From Niastella koreensis GR20-10 (GTDB lineage: Bacteria; Bacteroidota; Bacteroidia; Chitinophagales; Chitinophagaceae), in contig NC_016609.1 of the NCBI RefSeq assembly GCF_000246855.1, positions 3,596,001 through 3,660,000 on the forward strand: a stretch of DNA of 64,000 bases, read 5' to 3'. This document shows, one piece after another, positions 36,514 to 44,655 of the stretch. The position numbers were made by a program, and so were the translations under genes. The notes under the pieces were generated by a model. It did no database searches. It saw only the letters and a list, made by a program, of their open reading frames with translations, and was not told where the DNA came from. The first letter of the stretch is position 1; every line of letters starts with the position of its first letter.

Positions 36514-36575
36514 GACCTGTCAGGTGCACCATTTCATCTTGCTGATTCAGCATGCTAAAGTGCACCTGACAGGCC
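36514..36575. repeat. 62-bp palindromic element, copy 2
   Basis: Same length as copy 1 at 19759-19820 and identical at 47 of 62 positions. The outer stem is 16 bp with one mismatch (ACCTGTCAGGTGCAC / GTGCACCTGACAGG). Differences at positions 13-15 are matched by changes at 48-50, so pairing is kept. It lies upstream of the truncated GH71/99-like gene and between divergent transcription units. Confidence 0.75.
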
Positions 36576-36578
36576 CAT

Positions 36579-36779
36579 ATGATAAAAATGAAATATATCA
36601 GCATTCCCTTCTCCCTTTTGTTATTCGTATTGCTAATGCCCGGCGCCGGTTGGAGCCAGTTAAAACACAGCATGCAGACTTTATATCCCAGTTACAAAGG
36701 ATTGGTGATGGCCGGTTACCAGGGTTGGTTCAGGGCTGCCGGCGATGGCAGCGGCAACATGCCAGTGCGAAAAATGTAA
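36579..36779 (+). pseudogene. Truncated GH71/99-like hydrolase (N-terminal remnant)
   Basis: A 66-codon frame with a good signal peptide (MKYISIPFSLLLFVLLMPGA, start 36588 more likely than 36579) is followed by YKGLVMAGYQGWFRAAGDGS. That matches the start of the GH71/99-like catalytic domain in the gene at 28630-29889 (VGYQGWFACKGDGS). The frame then stops and no continuation of the barrel is present in any frame before the regulator gene at 36852. This looks like a deletion that removed the catalytic part of a second hydrolase next to the regulator. Confidence 0.7.
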
Positions 36780-36808
36780 AATATTGCCGGTAAGTGTTGT
36801 AAGGAGCC

Positions 36809-36859
36809 TTCAGCATGAGCATAATTAGAAAAAATTTCTTTTTATTTGCTCATGCTGAA
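36809..36859. promoter_or_regulatory. 12-bp inverted repeat overlapping the regulator start codon
   Basis: TTCAGCATGAGC (36809-36820) and GCTCATGCTGAA (36848-36859) are perfect inverse copies separated by 27 A/T-rich bases. The right arm contains the ATG of the regulator gene. As RNA this would hide the start codon; as DNA it could be an autoregulatory site. Confidence 0.6.
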
Positions 36860-39392
36860 ACTGGCTTTTGCTTTGCTATTTATTGTTGGTGGATTGCATG
36901 CTTTTGCGCAGCCCTATGGACTACAATTTTCCAGTCACGAAGTGATCCCCGAAAAACGTACCTCGATCGATCTCACGGCCGATGGCCCCCTGCACCTGGC
37001 CGGCGAAACCGAGATCTCCTTCGATCTGATGTTCCAACCCCATAAAGCCATCTACTTCGGTTACGTGATGCGGCTGATTACCGCCAATAACCAGCACATC
37101 GATATCGTATACAACCAGCGATCGGCCAGTTTTAATTTTGTAAATGGCGAACAGATCTCCGGCACATTGGCCATTGACACCGCTTTGCTTTTAAATGGGT
37201 GGAACCGGTTTACTCTCCGCCTCGATGCTGCCCAAAAGAAACTGTTTTACAGCATTAATAATTCTTCAGGCAATGGACCGCTGACTGTTAAACCGGAAAG
37301 CGACTACCGGCTGTATTTTGGCTGTAACAACTATGAGGGTTTTCAAACCACCGATATTCCGCCCGCATGCATTAAAGATATCTATATAAAGAATGATGGT
37401 AAACTGCAACACGCTTTTCCATTGTCGGAATCGGATGGCGTTACAGCCCTGGACAAGTGTGATCACTGGCAGGCCGCAGTAAAGAACCCGGTCTGGATAA
37501 AACCCCGGCACCAGAAATGGGAGAACGTATATTCAGTAAATACCAAAGCAACCGCCAGCATAGCGTTCGATAAAAAAAGAGAGGTGGTGTATATAGTTGC
37601 TGCCGACTCACTGTATACACTCAACCTTACCAATATGGCCGCGCAGGCAATCGGGCTCAATACCAAAAGAGACAGCATCCCACCCGGTAATCAATCGATC
37701 TTTATCCCGTTCACCAATTCCCTGTATAACTTTTACATCGACAGCAAACAAGTAAGCCGGTATGATAGCGGCGGCAGGCGATGGAACAACAATTTCAACT
37801 TTAAAGACCTCACCGTTTACTGGCAGGCGAATAAATTCTTTTCTCCCTGGGATACCTGTTTGTACATCATGGGCGGGTATGGACAATTGCAATACAAGAA
37901 CCAGGTACAACGCTATCATTTGAACAGCCAGCAATGGGAACCCGTGAAAACCACCGGCGATTTCTTTATGCCGCGGTATATGGCTTCTGCAGGTACTAAC
38001 GACGCAGGCGACACGGCGTACCTGTTAGGTGGTTATGGCAGCACCAGCGGCGATCAAACCATCAACCCAAGGTTCACGTATGATTTCACATTGTTCGATG
38101 TGCGCAAAAAATCATTTCACACGTTGTTTCAATTGAAAGAACCAACCCGGCAATTCTGCTTCGCCAATCAAATGGTAGTAGATGCGCCAACCAATACCTG
38201 GTATGCATTGGTATTCCCTACCGACCGGTTCAATGCAGCGCTGCAATTAATACAAGGCTCACTCACATCTCCTGCATATGATTTATTAGGTGATTCCATC
38301 CCCTACTCGTATTATGACATCGCTTCTTATGCCGATCTGTATTATTGTAAAACCAGTAAAAAACTGGTAGCCGTTACCTTATATACAGCAAATAACCGGA
38401 GTGAAATAAAAGTATATGCCATTGATTTTCCGCCAGGCGCAGTTACTACGCCCGCAACTGAACCGGGCGTATCATCCGGCTGGAAAACCTATGTAATAAT
38501 AGCAGCGTTTTTGTTGCTGGGTGTGACAGCAGTGTTGGTGATACGGAGAAAAAATGCCAGCCGTCAAAAACGACAGGCGCCGGTTATACCAGTACCTGTT
38601 CCTGCAGTAGTAAATCCGGTCACTCAACAGGCAGAAGTAATAGTAGAAATGCCGGAATCAGAACAAACGGTAAAAGCTTCGTCCATTTACCTGTTTGGCA
38701 ATTTTGAAGTATACGATGCCAATACCCATGATGTTACTACTCAATTAACTCCGCTGCTGAAAGAGTTGCTGATCCTGATTGTTACGCATACCATCCGCAC
38801 CGGCAAAGGCATTCCCCAGGAAAAACTGTTTGAGATCCTGTGGCGCGATAAACAACAGAAAGACGCCAAGAACAATTATTCCGTAAACATCGCCAAACTA
38901 AAACCCATCCTCGAAAGCATCGGCTCCTGCCATATAGAAAAAGTAAATGGGAAAATACAACTGGCAGCGGAAGAAAATGCGATCTACATCGATTACGGCA
39001 CATTCAATAGCATTGTAAGGAAACCATCATGCACGCCAGCTGAAAAACAAACCCTGTTGAAAATACTCGAAAGAGGATCGTTCCTGAATGAAGTAAATTA
39101 TTCCTGGCTGGATGATATTAAATCTGAAGTATCGGGCCTGGCCATCGACTGGTTACTCACCAATTTCAACACGCACAATGTTACCGACAGCAGCAGCATT
39201 ATAAGAATTGCCAATGCCGTTTTCCAGTTTGACCAGTTGAATGAAACGGCACTGGAATACAAATGTAAGGCCCTGATTGCACAAGGCAGGTATGGCCTTG
39301 CCCTTGAAACATTCCAGAAGTTTGAAAAAGAGTATGAGCATTCGTATGGGGAGAAGCCAGGGAAGAGTTTTAATGAAATAGCTAATCAATAG
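36852..39392 (+). CDS. Transmembrane regulator: lectin/kelch sensor, TM helix, winged-helix and BTAD-like C-terminus
   Basis: 846 residues from ATG 36852 (an in-frame TTG two codons earlier is less likely). Residues 1-20 are a signal peptide. About 25-200 resemble a concanavalin/laminin-G-like sandwich (LAGETEISFDLMFQPHKAIY; LDAAQKKLFYSINNSSG). About 220-530 look like kelch-type propeller blades (LYIMGGYGQLQYKNQVQRYH; YLLGGYGSTSGD). One membrane helix lies at about 545-565 (YVIIAAFLLLGVTAVLVIRR). The cytoplasmic part holds an OmpR-like winged helix (about 610-710, IYLFGNFEVYDANT; EKLFEILWRDKQQKDAKNNY) and a helical BTAD-like segment to the end. The architecture implies a one-component sensor that binds a glycan outside and DNA inside. 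Position next to the locus-2 operon makes that its likely target. Confidence 0.8.
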   Translation: MLKLAFALLFIVGGLHAFAQPYGLQFSSHEVIPEKRTSIDLTADGPLHLAGETEISFDLMFQPHKAIYFGYVMRLITANNQHIDIVYNQRSASFNFVNGEQISGTLAIDTALLLNGWNRFTLRLDAAQKKLFYSINNSSGNGPLTVKPESDYRLYFGCNNYEGFQTTDIPPACIKDIYIKNDGKLQHAFPLSESDGVTALDKCDHWQAAVKNPVWIKPRHQKWENVYSVNTKATASIAFDKKREVVYIVAADSLYTLNLTNMAAQAIGLNTKRDSIPPGNQSIFIPFTNSLYNFYIDSKQVSRYDSGGRRWNNNFNFKDLTVYWQANKFFSPWDTCLYIMGGYGQLQYKNQVQRYHLNSQQWEPVKTTGDFFMPRYMASAGTNDAGDTAYLLGGYGSTSGDQTINPRFTYDFTLFDVRKKSFHTLFQLKEPTRQFCFANQMVVDAPTNTWYALVFPTDRFNAALQLIQGSLTSPAYDLLGDSIPYSYYDIASYADLYYCKTSKKLVAVTLYTANNRSEIKVYAIDFPPGAVTTPATEPGVSSGWKTYVIIAAFLLLGVTAVLVIRRKNASRQKRQAPVIPVPVPAVVNPVTQQAEVIVEMPESEQTVKASSIYLFGNFEVYDANTHDVTTQLTPLLKELLILIVTHTIRTGKGIPQEKLFEILWRDKQQKDAKNNYSVNIAKLKPILESIGSCHIEKVNGKIQLAAEENAIYIDYGTFNSIVRKPSCTPAEKQTLLKILERGSFLNEVNYSWLDDIKSEVSGLAIDWLLTNFNTHNVTDSSSIIRIANAVFQFDQLNETALEYKCKALIAQGRYGLALETFQKFEKEYEHSYGEKPGKSFNEIANQ

Positions 39393-39408
39393 GTCACAGG
39401 CATTTCAC

Positions 39409-40563
39409 TTACAATTTCAACAACAAAAAGCCACCGATGCTGCCTATTAGAATAATATAAACAGTACTAAGGTTTTTATACGCCAATGATAACCCCAGGC
39501 AGCTGGCCAGCACTAATGCGCCGCGCCAGGTTTCAACGGAAGCTGTTAACAGGTGTAAGCCTACTGCTGCAATAATAGATACTGAAGCTGCGCTTAGCCC
39601 ATCCAGGAAAACGCGCAGGCGTTCACTCTTGCGGGCAGAAGACAACATTTTGTGCAGAAAGAAGGAAATGAAAAAAGAAGGCAGGAAAATAGCAATAGTG
39701 GCCAATACCCCGCCGGTGAATCCATTGATCAGATAACCGGCAAAGGTGGCGCTCGATAAAATAGGGCCGGGTGTAATTTGTCCAACCGCAATAGCATCCA
39801 TTAACTGTTGCCGGGTAAGCCAATGATTATTCCGCACCAGCGCTTCATCCATATAAGCAAACAATACATACCCGCTTCCATACAACACCGCCCCGATCTT
39901 TAAAAAGATCAACACCAGCTTTTCATTGGAGAACCGGGTATTTATCTGCAGCAGCAAGGGCGTAAACATCCATCCAATAAAAAAAGATATTTTCTTTCGC
40001 CTGGTATATAACAGGTAATTTATCAGCCCGGCGCCGATGATCAGCAACACTTCATTCAGGCCTGCCAGCGATCCGGCAAACACCAGCAAACAAAGCACTA
40101 TTAAAGTCCTGCTGTTCTTTAAGGTTTTACCGGTAAGCCTGAAAACAGTTGTTATAACCAATGCCGTGGTGGCAGGCCGTAAGCCAAAGATAAAATTCTG
40201 TACATCGGGCAGTGCACTGTACCGCTGATAAAAATAACCAAACAACAGGCAGATCAACATCGCAGGCAAAATGTAACAGATGCCTGCAACCACCAAACCC
40301 AGGCGGCCACCCCTTTCTTTTCCGCAGTGCATTACAATTTCCACCGCATTGGGACCCGGAATGATATAGGAAGCGCTTACCACATCCATGAAATGCTGGT
40401 GATCGAGCCACTGCCGTTTAATCACCATTTCATTTTCAATAGTGGACACCATTCCGGCAATGCCTCCAAAACCAATGCTGCCCAGTTTTAAACAGGAGAA
40501 AGCAATTTCCTTTAACCGCGTTAACCTGCCTGCTGTATCGTTATGTGTGTTAGTTGGTGCCAT
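39409..40563 (-). CDS. chrA: Chromate transporter (CHR family)
   Basis: 384 residues from ATG 40563; an alternative ATG at 40587 adds eight residues. Two homologous halves each carry the CHR signature: FGGIAGMVSTIENEMV with IIPGPNAVEIVMHCG in the first half, and LVRNNHWLTRQQLMDAIAVG with QITPGPILSSATFAGYLING in the second. About ten to twelve membrane helices are expected, with length normal for the long-chain family. It exports chromate or acts on sulfate-like anions in the inner membrane. It is convergent with the regulator gene (16-bp gap) and downstream of the GH43 gene on the same strand. Its link to the glycan locus is probably only positional. Confidence 0.92.
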   Translation of the reverse strand: MAPTNTHNDTAGRLTRLKEIAFSCLKLGSIGFGGIAGMVSTIENEMVIKRQWLDHQHFMDVVSASYIIPGPNAVEIVMHCGKERGGRLGLVVAGICYILPAMLICLLFGYFYQRYSALPDVQNFIFGLRPATTALVITTVFRLTGKTLKNSRTLIVLCLLVFAGSLAGLNEVLLIIGAGLINYLLYTRRKKISFFIGWMFTPLLLQINTRFSNEKLVLIFLKIGAVLYGSGYVLFAYMDEALVRNNHWLTRQQLMDAIAVGQITPGPILSSATFAGYLINGFTGGVLATIAIFLPSFFISFFLHKMLSSARKSERLRVFLDGLSAASVSIIAAVGLHLLTASVETWRGALVLASCLGLSLAYKNLSTVYIILIGSIGGFLLLKL

Positions 40564-40611
40564 GTTGCCGAAATATACAGAATCCATACAAATCTCAATT
40601 CGGCAACATGG
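40560..40611. promoter_or_regulatory. 13-bp inverted repeat overlapping the chrA start codon
   Basis: CCATGTTGCCGAA (40560-40572) and TTCGGCAACATGG (40599-40611) are perfect inverse copies separated by 26 bases. The left arm contains the ATG at 40563 read on the minus strand. The geometry matches the repeat at 36809-36859. It also lies just after the GH43 stop and could act as a hairpin there. Confidence 0.6.
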
Positions 40612-40620
40612 GTTTTAATA

Positions 40621-41952
40621 TTAATCTAACGGGGTAATGGTGATATAGTCGACATTTACGGCATCCTTGCCACCGCCTTCCAGCCTGATGGTATTGTTGC
40701 CGGCAATTAGTTTTACCGTAAACACCGTTTTACCGGTAAATGCAGTTGCATCGCCCGTTGCAATGGCGTTCAGGTAAGAATAATCGGCGCCATTCACCAG
40801 TAATTTTATTCTGCCATAGTCTGCATTCGCATGCGCAATGATAATGGTTGCACGGCCGGCTTTTTTGCCACCATTGATATTTGAGAAAGTAATATAAGAA
40901 GCCGCGTCTTTCAGGTTGGTAACATAATTACCGTTTACTGCAGCACCGCCGCCCAACTCCGCTTTTTCCGCTTCATAGCGGGTCGCTTTTTTCGTATCCG
41001 GTTTTGACGATTTTATCGCCGCCGGACCGGTTTTGGTTTGTTCAATCAGTTTAATAGTGCCATCGTCGTTGAAATTCACATAGTCCACACAGATAGACCG
41101 CAAATTGCCATGCCCGGTATTGGAGATATGCTGGTTGTGATAAAACATATACCATTTTCCTTTGTACTCTACTACCGAACCATGATTGGTATCGCAATCG
41201 GTAGAACCGAGGAACACGCCCTGGTATTTCCAGGGTCCCAATGGGTTGTTACTGGTTGCATACCGCAACTGGTTTTCGCGGCCATGGTTATCGGCATAAG
41301 TAAGGTAGTAGATCCCGTTCCGTTTAAACACCCAGGTGGCTTCGTGAAAATCAACCAGGCCTTCCATCTTTTGCATCGGGCCATCGATTTCAACCATATT
41401 GTCTTTCAGTTTTCCGCCTGCGCATTTACTGCCGCCGCCAAAATAAAAATAGGCCTGGCCATCGGTATCCATAAACACACAGGGATCTATCATGGAACTG
41501 CTGTCGATGCCCTTTATATAACCCACGGAGGTAAAATCGCTGGCCGGTTTTTTGCTGGTAGCAACGCCAATCTTCCAGCTATTGTTCCATTTGGTTTCGC
41601 TGGGGTGCGGGAAATAAAAGTAATACGTACCGTTTTTGCAGGCGCAATCGGGCGCCCACATAAAACCGCCTTCTTTGCGGCCCCACTGCACCTGGCTGGC
41701 GTTGAGAATTTCGCCTTCATCGCGCCAGTTCACCATATCGTCCGTTGAATATACGTGGTACCTGTCCATCAGATCGCAACCGAGGGCCGGATCAATATCG
41801 TGGGAAGGATAAACATACAACCGGCCGTCGGCCCATACATGCGCCGAAGGATCGGCCGTGTAAATACTGGTAATAAATGGATTTTGGGAAAAACAGGAAG
41901 CGCTGAGAAATAAAGAGATCAGCAGGGGCTGACAGGCAATTATTTTTTTCAT
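40621..41952 (-). CDS. Secreted GH43-family hydrolase with CBM6 module
   Basis: 443 residues from ATG 41952, chosen because it begins the signal peptide (MKKIIACQPLLISLFLSASC). The five-blade propeller begins NPFITSIYTADPSAHVWADG; the catalytic Asp lies in that ADPSAHVW region. SMIDPCVFMDTDGQAYFYFG supplies the pKa-modulating Asp, and GLVDFHEATWVFKRNGIYYL the catalytic Glu. From about residue 320 a CBM6 sandwich follows (YEAEKAELGGGA to VNVDYITITPLD). Known members act on arabinoxylan, arabinan or xylan side chains, so this enzyme probably releases arabinose or xylose. It lies on the same strand as the locus-2 operon but separately, and shares an upstream ATTAATGGC motif with it. Confidence 0.9.
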   Translation of the reverse strand: MKKIIACQPLLISLFLSASCFSQNPFITSIYTADPSAHVWADGRLYVYPSHDIDPALGCDLMDRYHVYSTDDMVNWRDEGEILNASQVQWGRKEGGFMWAPDCACKNGTYYFYFPHPSETKWNNSWKIGVATSKKPASDFTSVGYIKGIDSSSMIDPCVFMDTDGQAYFYFGGGSKCAGGKLKDNMVEIDGPMQKMEGLVDFHEATWVFKRNGIYYLTYADNHGRENQLRYATSNNPLGPWKYQGVFLGSTDCDTNHGSVVEYKGKWYMFYHNQHISNTGHGNLRSICVDYVNFNDDGTIKLIEQTKTGPAAIKSSKPDTKKATRYEAEKAELGGGAAVNGNYVTNLKDAASYITFSNINGGKKAGRATIIIAHANADYGRIKLLVNGADYSYLNAIATGDATAFTGKTVFTVKLIAGNNTIRLEGGGKDAVNVDYITITPLD

Positions 41953-41996
41953 AGGTGCAAGAAAGGATTGGGGCATTAACCAGCCGCTTAATAGCG

Positions 41997-42015
41997 CATT
42001 AATTGGGGATTAATG
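41997..42015. promoter_or_regulatory. Inverted repeat upstream of the GH43 gene
   Basis: CATTAAT and ATTAATG flank TGGGG, a perfect 7-bp inverted repeat about 45 bp before the start. The right arm continues as ATTAATGGC (42009-42017), also found upstream of the locus-2 SusC gene. Confidence 0.45.
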
Positions 42016-42036
42016 GCGGAAAATCCGCCCAACCTA

Positions 42037-42666
42037 TTATAAATATTTATCGAACCAGCTGGCTGCCAGGTCGGCCACGTTATGCAAAGCGCCGGGTTCC
42101 TCAAACAAATGAGAAGCGCCCTCAACGATGGCTATATTTTTTTCGCTGGCCAATTGTTCATACGCCTGGTTGTTTAAACCCATCACCTGCGTATCGCGCG
42201 AACCCACGATCAGCAGGGTTGGCGCTTTTACCTGTTTCAGCGCCACGGCCAGATCGGGTCTGCCGCCCCGGCTTACGACCGCTTTTATGTTTTTATCGAG
42301 CATGGCCGCCGCCTGTAAGGCCGAAGCCGCGCCTGTGCTGGCGCCAAAATAACCAACCGGCAGGCGGTTTAAACCAGGTTGTTGCGCCGCCCATTCCGTT
42401 ACCTGGATCAGCCGGTGGCTCAGCAACGCAATATCAAACCGGTTGTTGTACTTTTCATCTTCAAGCCCTGTTAACAAATCGGTAAGCAGGGTGGCTATGC
42501 TGTGCTTGTTAAGTACATCGGCCACAAAATTATTGCGCGGACTTAACCGGCTGCTGCCACTCCCATGCGCAAAGATCACCAGCGCTTTTGCGCCAGCAGG
42601 CTCGGCCAGGTTTGCGCCCAGCTCCACATCCTTTAAATTGATTTGTATTTCTTTTTTGCTGGTCAC
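42037..42666 (-). CDS. Alpha/beta hydrolase, dienelactone-hydrolase-like
   Basis: 209 residues, a short alpha/beta hydrolase. The oxyanion strand LVIFAHGSGSSRLSPRNN comes first. The nucleophile elbow reads GYFGASTGAASAL with Ser in GAST. The acid Asp is in LLIVGSRDTQVMGLN and the catalytic His in EGASHLFEEPGAL. The pattern fits dienelactone-hydrolase/phosphoribosyltransferase-associated hydrolases in Bacteroidetes. No signal peptide, so it is cytoplasmic. It lies 85 bp upstream of the GH43 start on the same strand, but the inverted repeat in between suggests a separate promoter. Confidence 0.85.
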   Translation of the reverse strand: MTSKKEIQINLKDVELGANLAEPAGAKALVIFAHGSGSSRLSPRNNFVADVLNKHSIATLLTDLLTGLEDEKYNNRFDIALLSHRLIQVTEWAAQQPGLNRLPVGYFGASTGAASALQAAAMLDKNIKAVVSRGGRPDLAVALKQVKAPTLLIVGSRDTQVMGLNNQAYEQLASEKNIAIVEGASHLFEEPGALHNVADLAASWFDKYL

Positions 42667-42715
42667 GGGGTAAGTCCTTTTTCATAAAGCTGAAAATCCC
42701 GTGCCAGTGCGAGGT

Positions 42716-43636
42716 TCACTTCCGGTGTTTGAAAAGGATCACCGCATTCTTATTCAGGTCCGAAGCGGCTTTTAACTGATAGCGGTCCTTCCCGGCCACA
42801 ATGGTCAATAAAGCTGTATTGGGTGGAATAGAACCAAGATTATTGGCTACCAGCACAAATTCATGAATGGGCACATCGTTTTTCAATGGCACCACAATGC
42901 GGTATGGATGCGCCGATACAAAAAGCTTAGCCACCAACACTTCGTTGTTATGAAAAACAGTCACCGTATCGCCATCCACCACTTCGTTATCAACTATGGT
43001 GATCACAATGCTGTCTGCCGAAGTAATGATCGTACTCAGGGTATCGGCTGAACGGTTGGTTTTAACAGTTTTAATGCTGTCCTCGAAAGCCTTTTTGTTC
43101 AATTCGGCAGGGGACAGCACCGGCGCAGGTTTCAGGCTGTCTGTTTTAACAACTGTTCCGCCCTGTGCAACGATGCCCGTTGGATGGCCGTGTTTGTTTA
43201 TCCAGGTAAACATGAAACTGGTGGTATCTGCGTTTGTACTCACCTGTTTTAAGACGGTGAAGGCCGGCAAGCCCATAGAAAGGACCTTTGTTACAGCCGA
43301 TTTGGGAAATGCATTCCCAACCAGGTATTTCCCATCGTCCTGAACGCTGTATTTAAGTCTGTAAGTGCACAGGATATGATTGATCGTTCTTTCAATAAAG
43401 CTTTGACCAGCGCCTTTTAAATGACGGGTAGCTGGACTGAAGCTGCCTAAAAAATTGGCTTTACAAAAACCCATCCCTTCATCGTACGTATAGCCAATAT
43501 ATGTGCTCCCCTGTTTAATGAGAACCATTTTCATATATTCCTCATCAATCTGCCCTTCCCAGGTACCGGAGAGGTCCTGTGCCTGGCACTGGCCAACAGT
43601 GCTCAGCAATAAATACAGGAAGAACAAAAATCCCAT
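42716..43636 (-). CDS. Secreted protein, tandem paralogue 1
   Basis: 306 residues with a signal peptide (about 1-19, ending CQAQ). It begins DLSGTWEGQI, a lipocalin-like opening, followed by STYIGYTYDEG. The C-terminal 105 residues are almost the same as those of the next gene upstream (43703-44632): SIVITIVDNEVVDGDTVTVF and FVLVANNLGSIPPNTALLTI occur in both with few changes. The middle linker has diverged. It is a tandem duplicate, in order two in a minus-strand pair. I do not recognise the family. The conserved C-terminal half looks like an Ig- or transthyretin-like beta domain for envelope or extracellular use. Confidence 0.75.
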   Translation of the reverse strand: MGFLFFLYLLLSTVGQCQAQDLSGTWEGQIDEEYMKMVLIKQGSTYIGYTYDEGMGFCKANFLGSFSPATRHLKGAGQSFIERTINHILCTYRLKYSVQDDGKYLVGNAFPKSAVTKVLSMGLPAFTVLKQVSTNADTTSFMFTWINKHGHPTGIVAQGGTVVKTDSLKPAPVLSPAELNKKAFEDSIKTVKTNRSADTLSTIITSADSIVITIVDNEVVDGDTVTVFHNNEVLVAKLFVSAHPYRIVVPLKNDVPIHEFVLVANNLGSIPPNTALLTIVAGKDRYQLKAASDLNKNAVILFKHRK

Positions 43637-43702
43637 ACATTACCAATTCACAAAGGAAAGGTAGTAAAATCCGGGCAGGCTTTGCCCGGCAATATGCCCG
43701 GT

Positions 43703-44632
43703 TTATTGCCTGATTTTAAAAAGGATCACCGCATTCTTTGTAAGGTCTGAAGCGGCTTTTAACTGATAGCGCTCCTTCCCTGCTTCAATGGTCAACAAAG
43801 CAGTATTGGGAGGAATAGAACCGAGGTTATTGGCTACCAGCACAAATTCATGAACGGGTATCTCCTTCTTCAATAGCACCACAATGCGGTATGGATGAGC
43901 AGATACAAAAAGTCGTGACACCAGCACTTCGTTATTATGAAAAACAGTCACCGTATCGCCGTCCACCACCTCATTATCTTCAATGGTGATCACAATGCTG
44001 TCTGCCGCAGTAATGATCGTGCGCAAGGTATCGGCTGTGCGCCGGGTTTTAACAGCTGTAAGGCTGTCATTAAACGCTTTTTTGTTAAGATCGGGCGGGC
44101 TTGAAATTGGTAAGGGGCTGACTGTGTTAAGGGTATCCGGTTTCCTGTTCTGTACGACTTTGTTTGTTTGATTAACGTTCATTTCCAACCAGGCTGCCAT
44201 ATATTCAGTAGTATCTGTGTTGGCGCCCGCCTGCTTTAAGATGATTTCTCTGCCCCTGGCCCCATACATATCAAATTCCTGCAATACGGCTTCATTCACA
44301 TGAGCGAAACCAATCAGGTACCTGCCGGCGGCCCGTGGGGTGAATTTAAGATCGTATGTACAAAGCGCATGACCGAACGTTTTATCAATAAAGCTGGGGT
44401 TGGCGCCTTTTACTTGCCGGGACCGCTCATTAAACTTACCCATAAAATTAGCCTTGCAATAGCCCGAACCTTCGTGATAAGTATAGCCGACGTAGGTATT
44501 GCCCGCTTTAATGATCACCAGTTTCAGCAACTCCCCACCTACGCGTCCTTCCCAGGTACCAGAAAGGTCTTGCGACCTACTATATCCGGTAGTGCCCAGC
44601 CATAAAAACAGGAAGCAGGATAAGATTTTCAT
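43703..44632 (-). CDS. Secreted protein, tandem paralogue 2
   Basis: 309 residues from ATG 44632. A signal peptide (about 1-22, ending SRSQ) is followed by DLSGTWEGRVGGELLKLVII. It shares the N-terminal lipocalin-like region and the C-terminal beta domain with the neighbouring gene at 42716-43636; divergence is concentrated in the middle (about 130-190), where insertions and deletions occur. The C-terminal domains are close to identical, which suggests recent duplication or gene conversion. The 66-bp gap between them shows no terminator. Function unknown. Confidence 0.75.
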   Translation of the reverse strand: MKILSCFLFLWLGTTGYSRSQDLSGTWEGRVGGELLKLVIIKAGNTYVGYTYHEGSGYCKANFMGKFNERSRQVKGANPSFIDKTFGHALCTYDLKFTPRAAGRYLIGFAHVNEAVLQEFDMYGARGREIILKQAGANTDTTEYMAAWLEMNVNQTNKVVQNRKPDTLNTVSPLPISSPPDLNKKAFNDSLTAVKTRRTADTLRTIITAADSIVITIEDNEVVDGDTVTVFHNNEVLVSRLFVSAHPYRIVVLLKKEIPVHEFVLVANNLGSIPPNTALLTIEAGKERYQLKAASDLTKNAVILFKIRQ

Positions 44633-44655
44633 ATGCAAAAATTTCTCCGGGGAAG

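Noticed and set aside
36815-37045. 76-codon frame with AAGGAG before its start
   Set aside because: It overlaps the regulator gene out of frame, its sequence shows no domain, and the long regulator frame with signal peptide explains the region better.
38782-39003. Minus-strand Cys/Arg-rich frame in the regulator gene
   Set aside because: It is a shadow of the winged-helix region; odd composition and no start signal.
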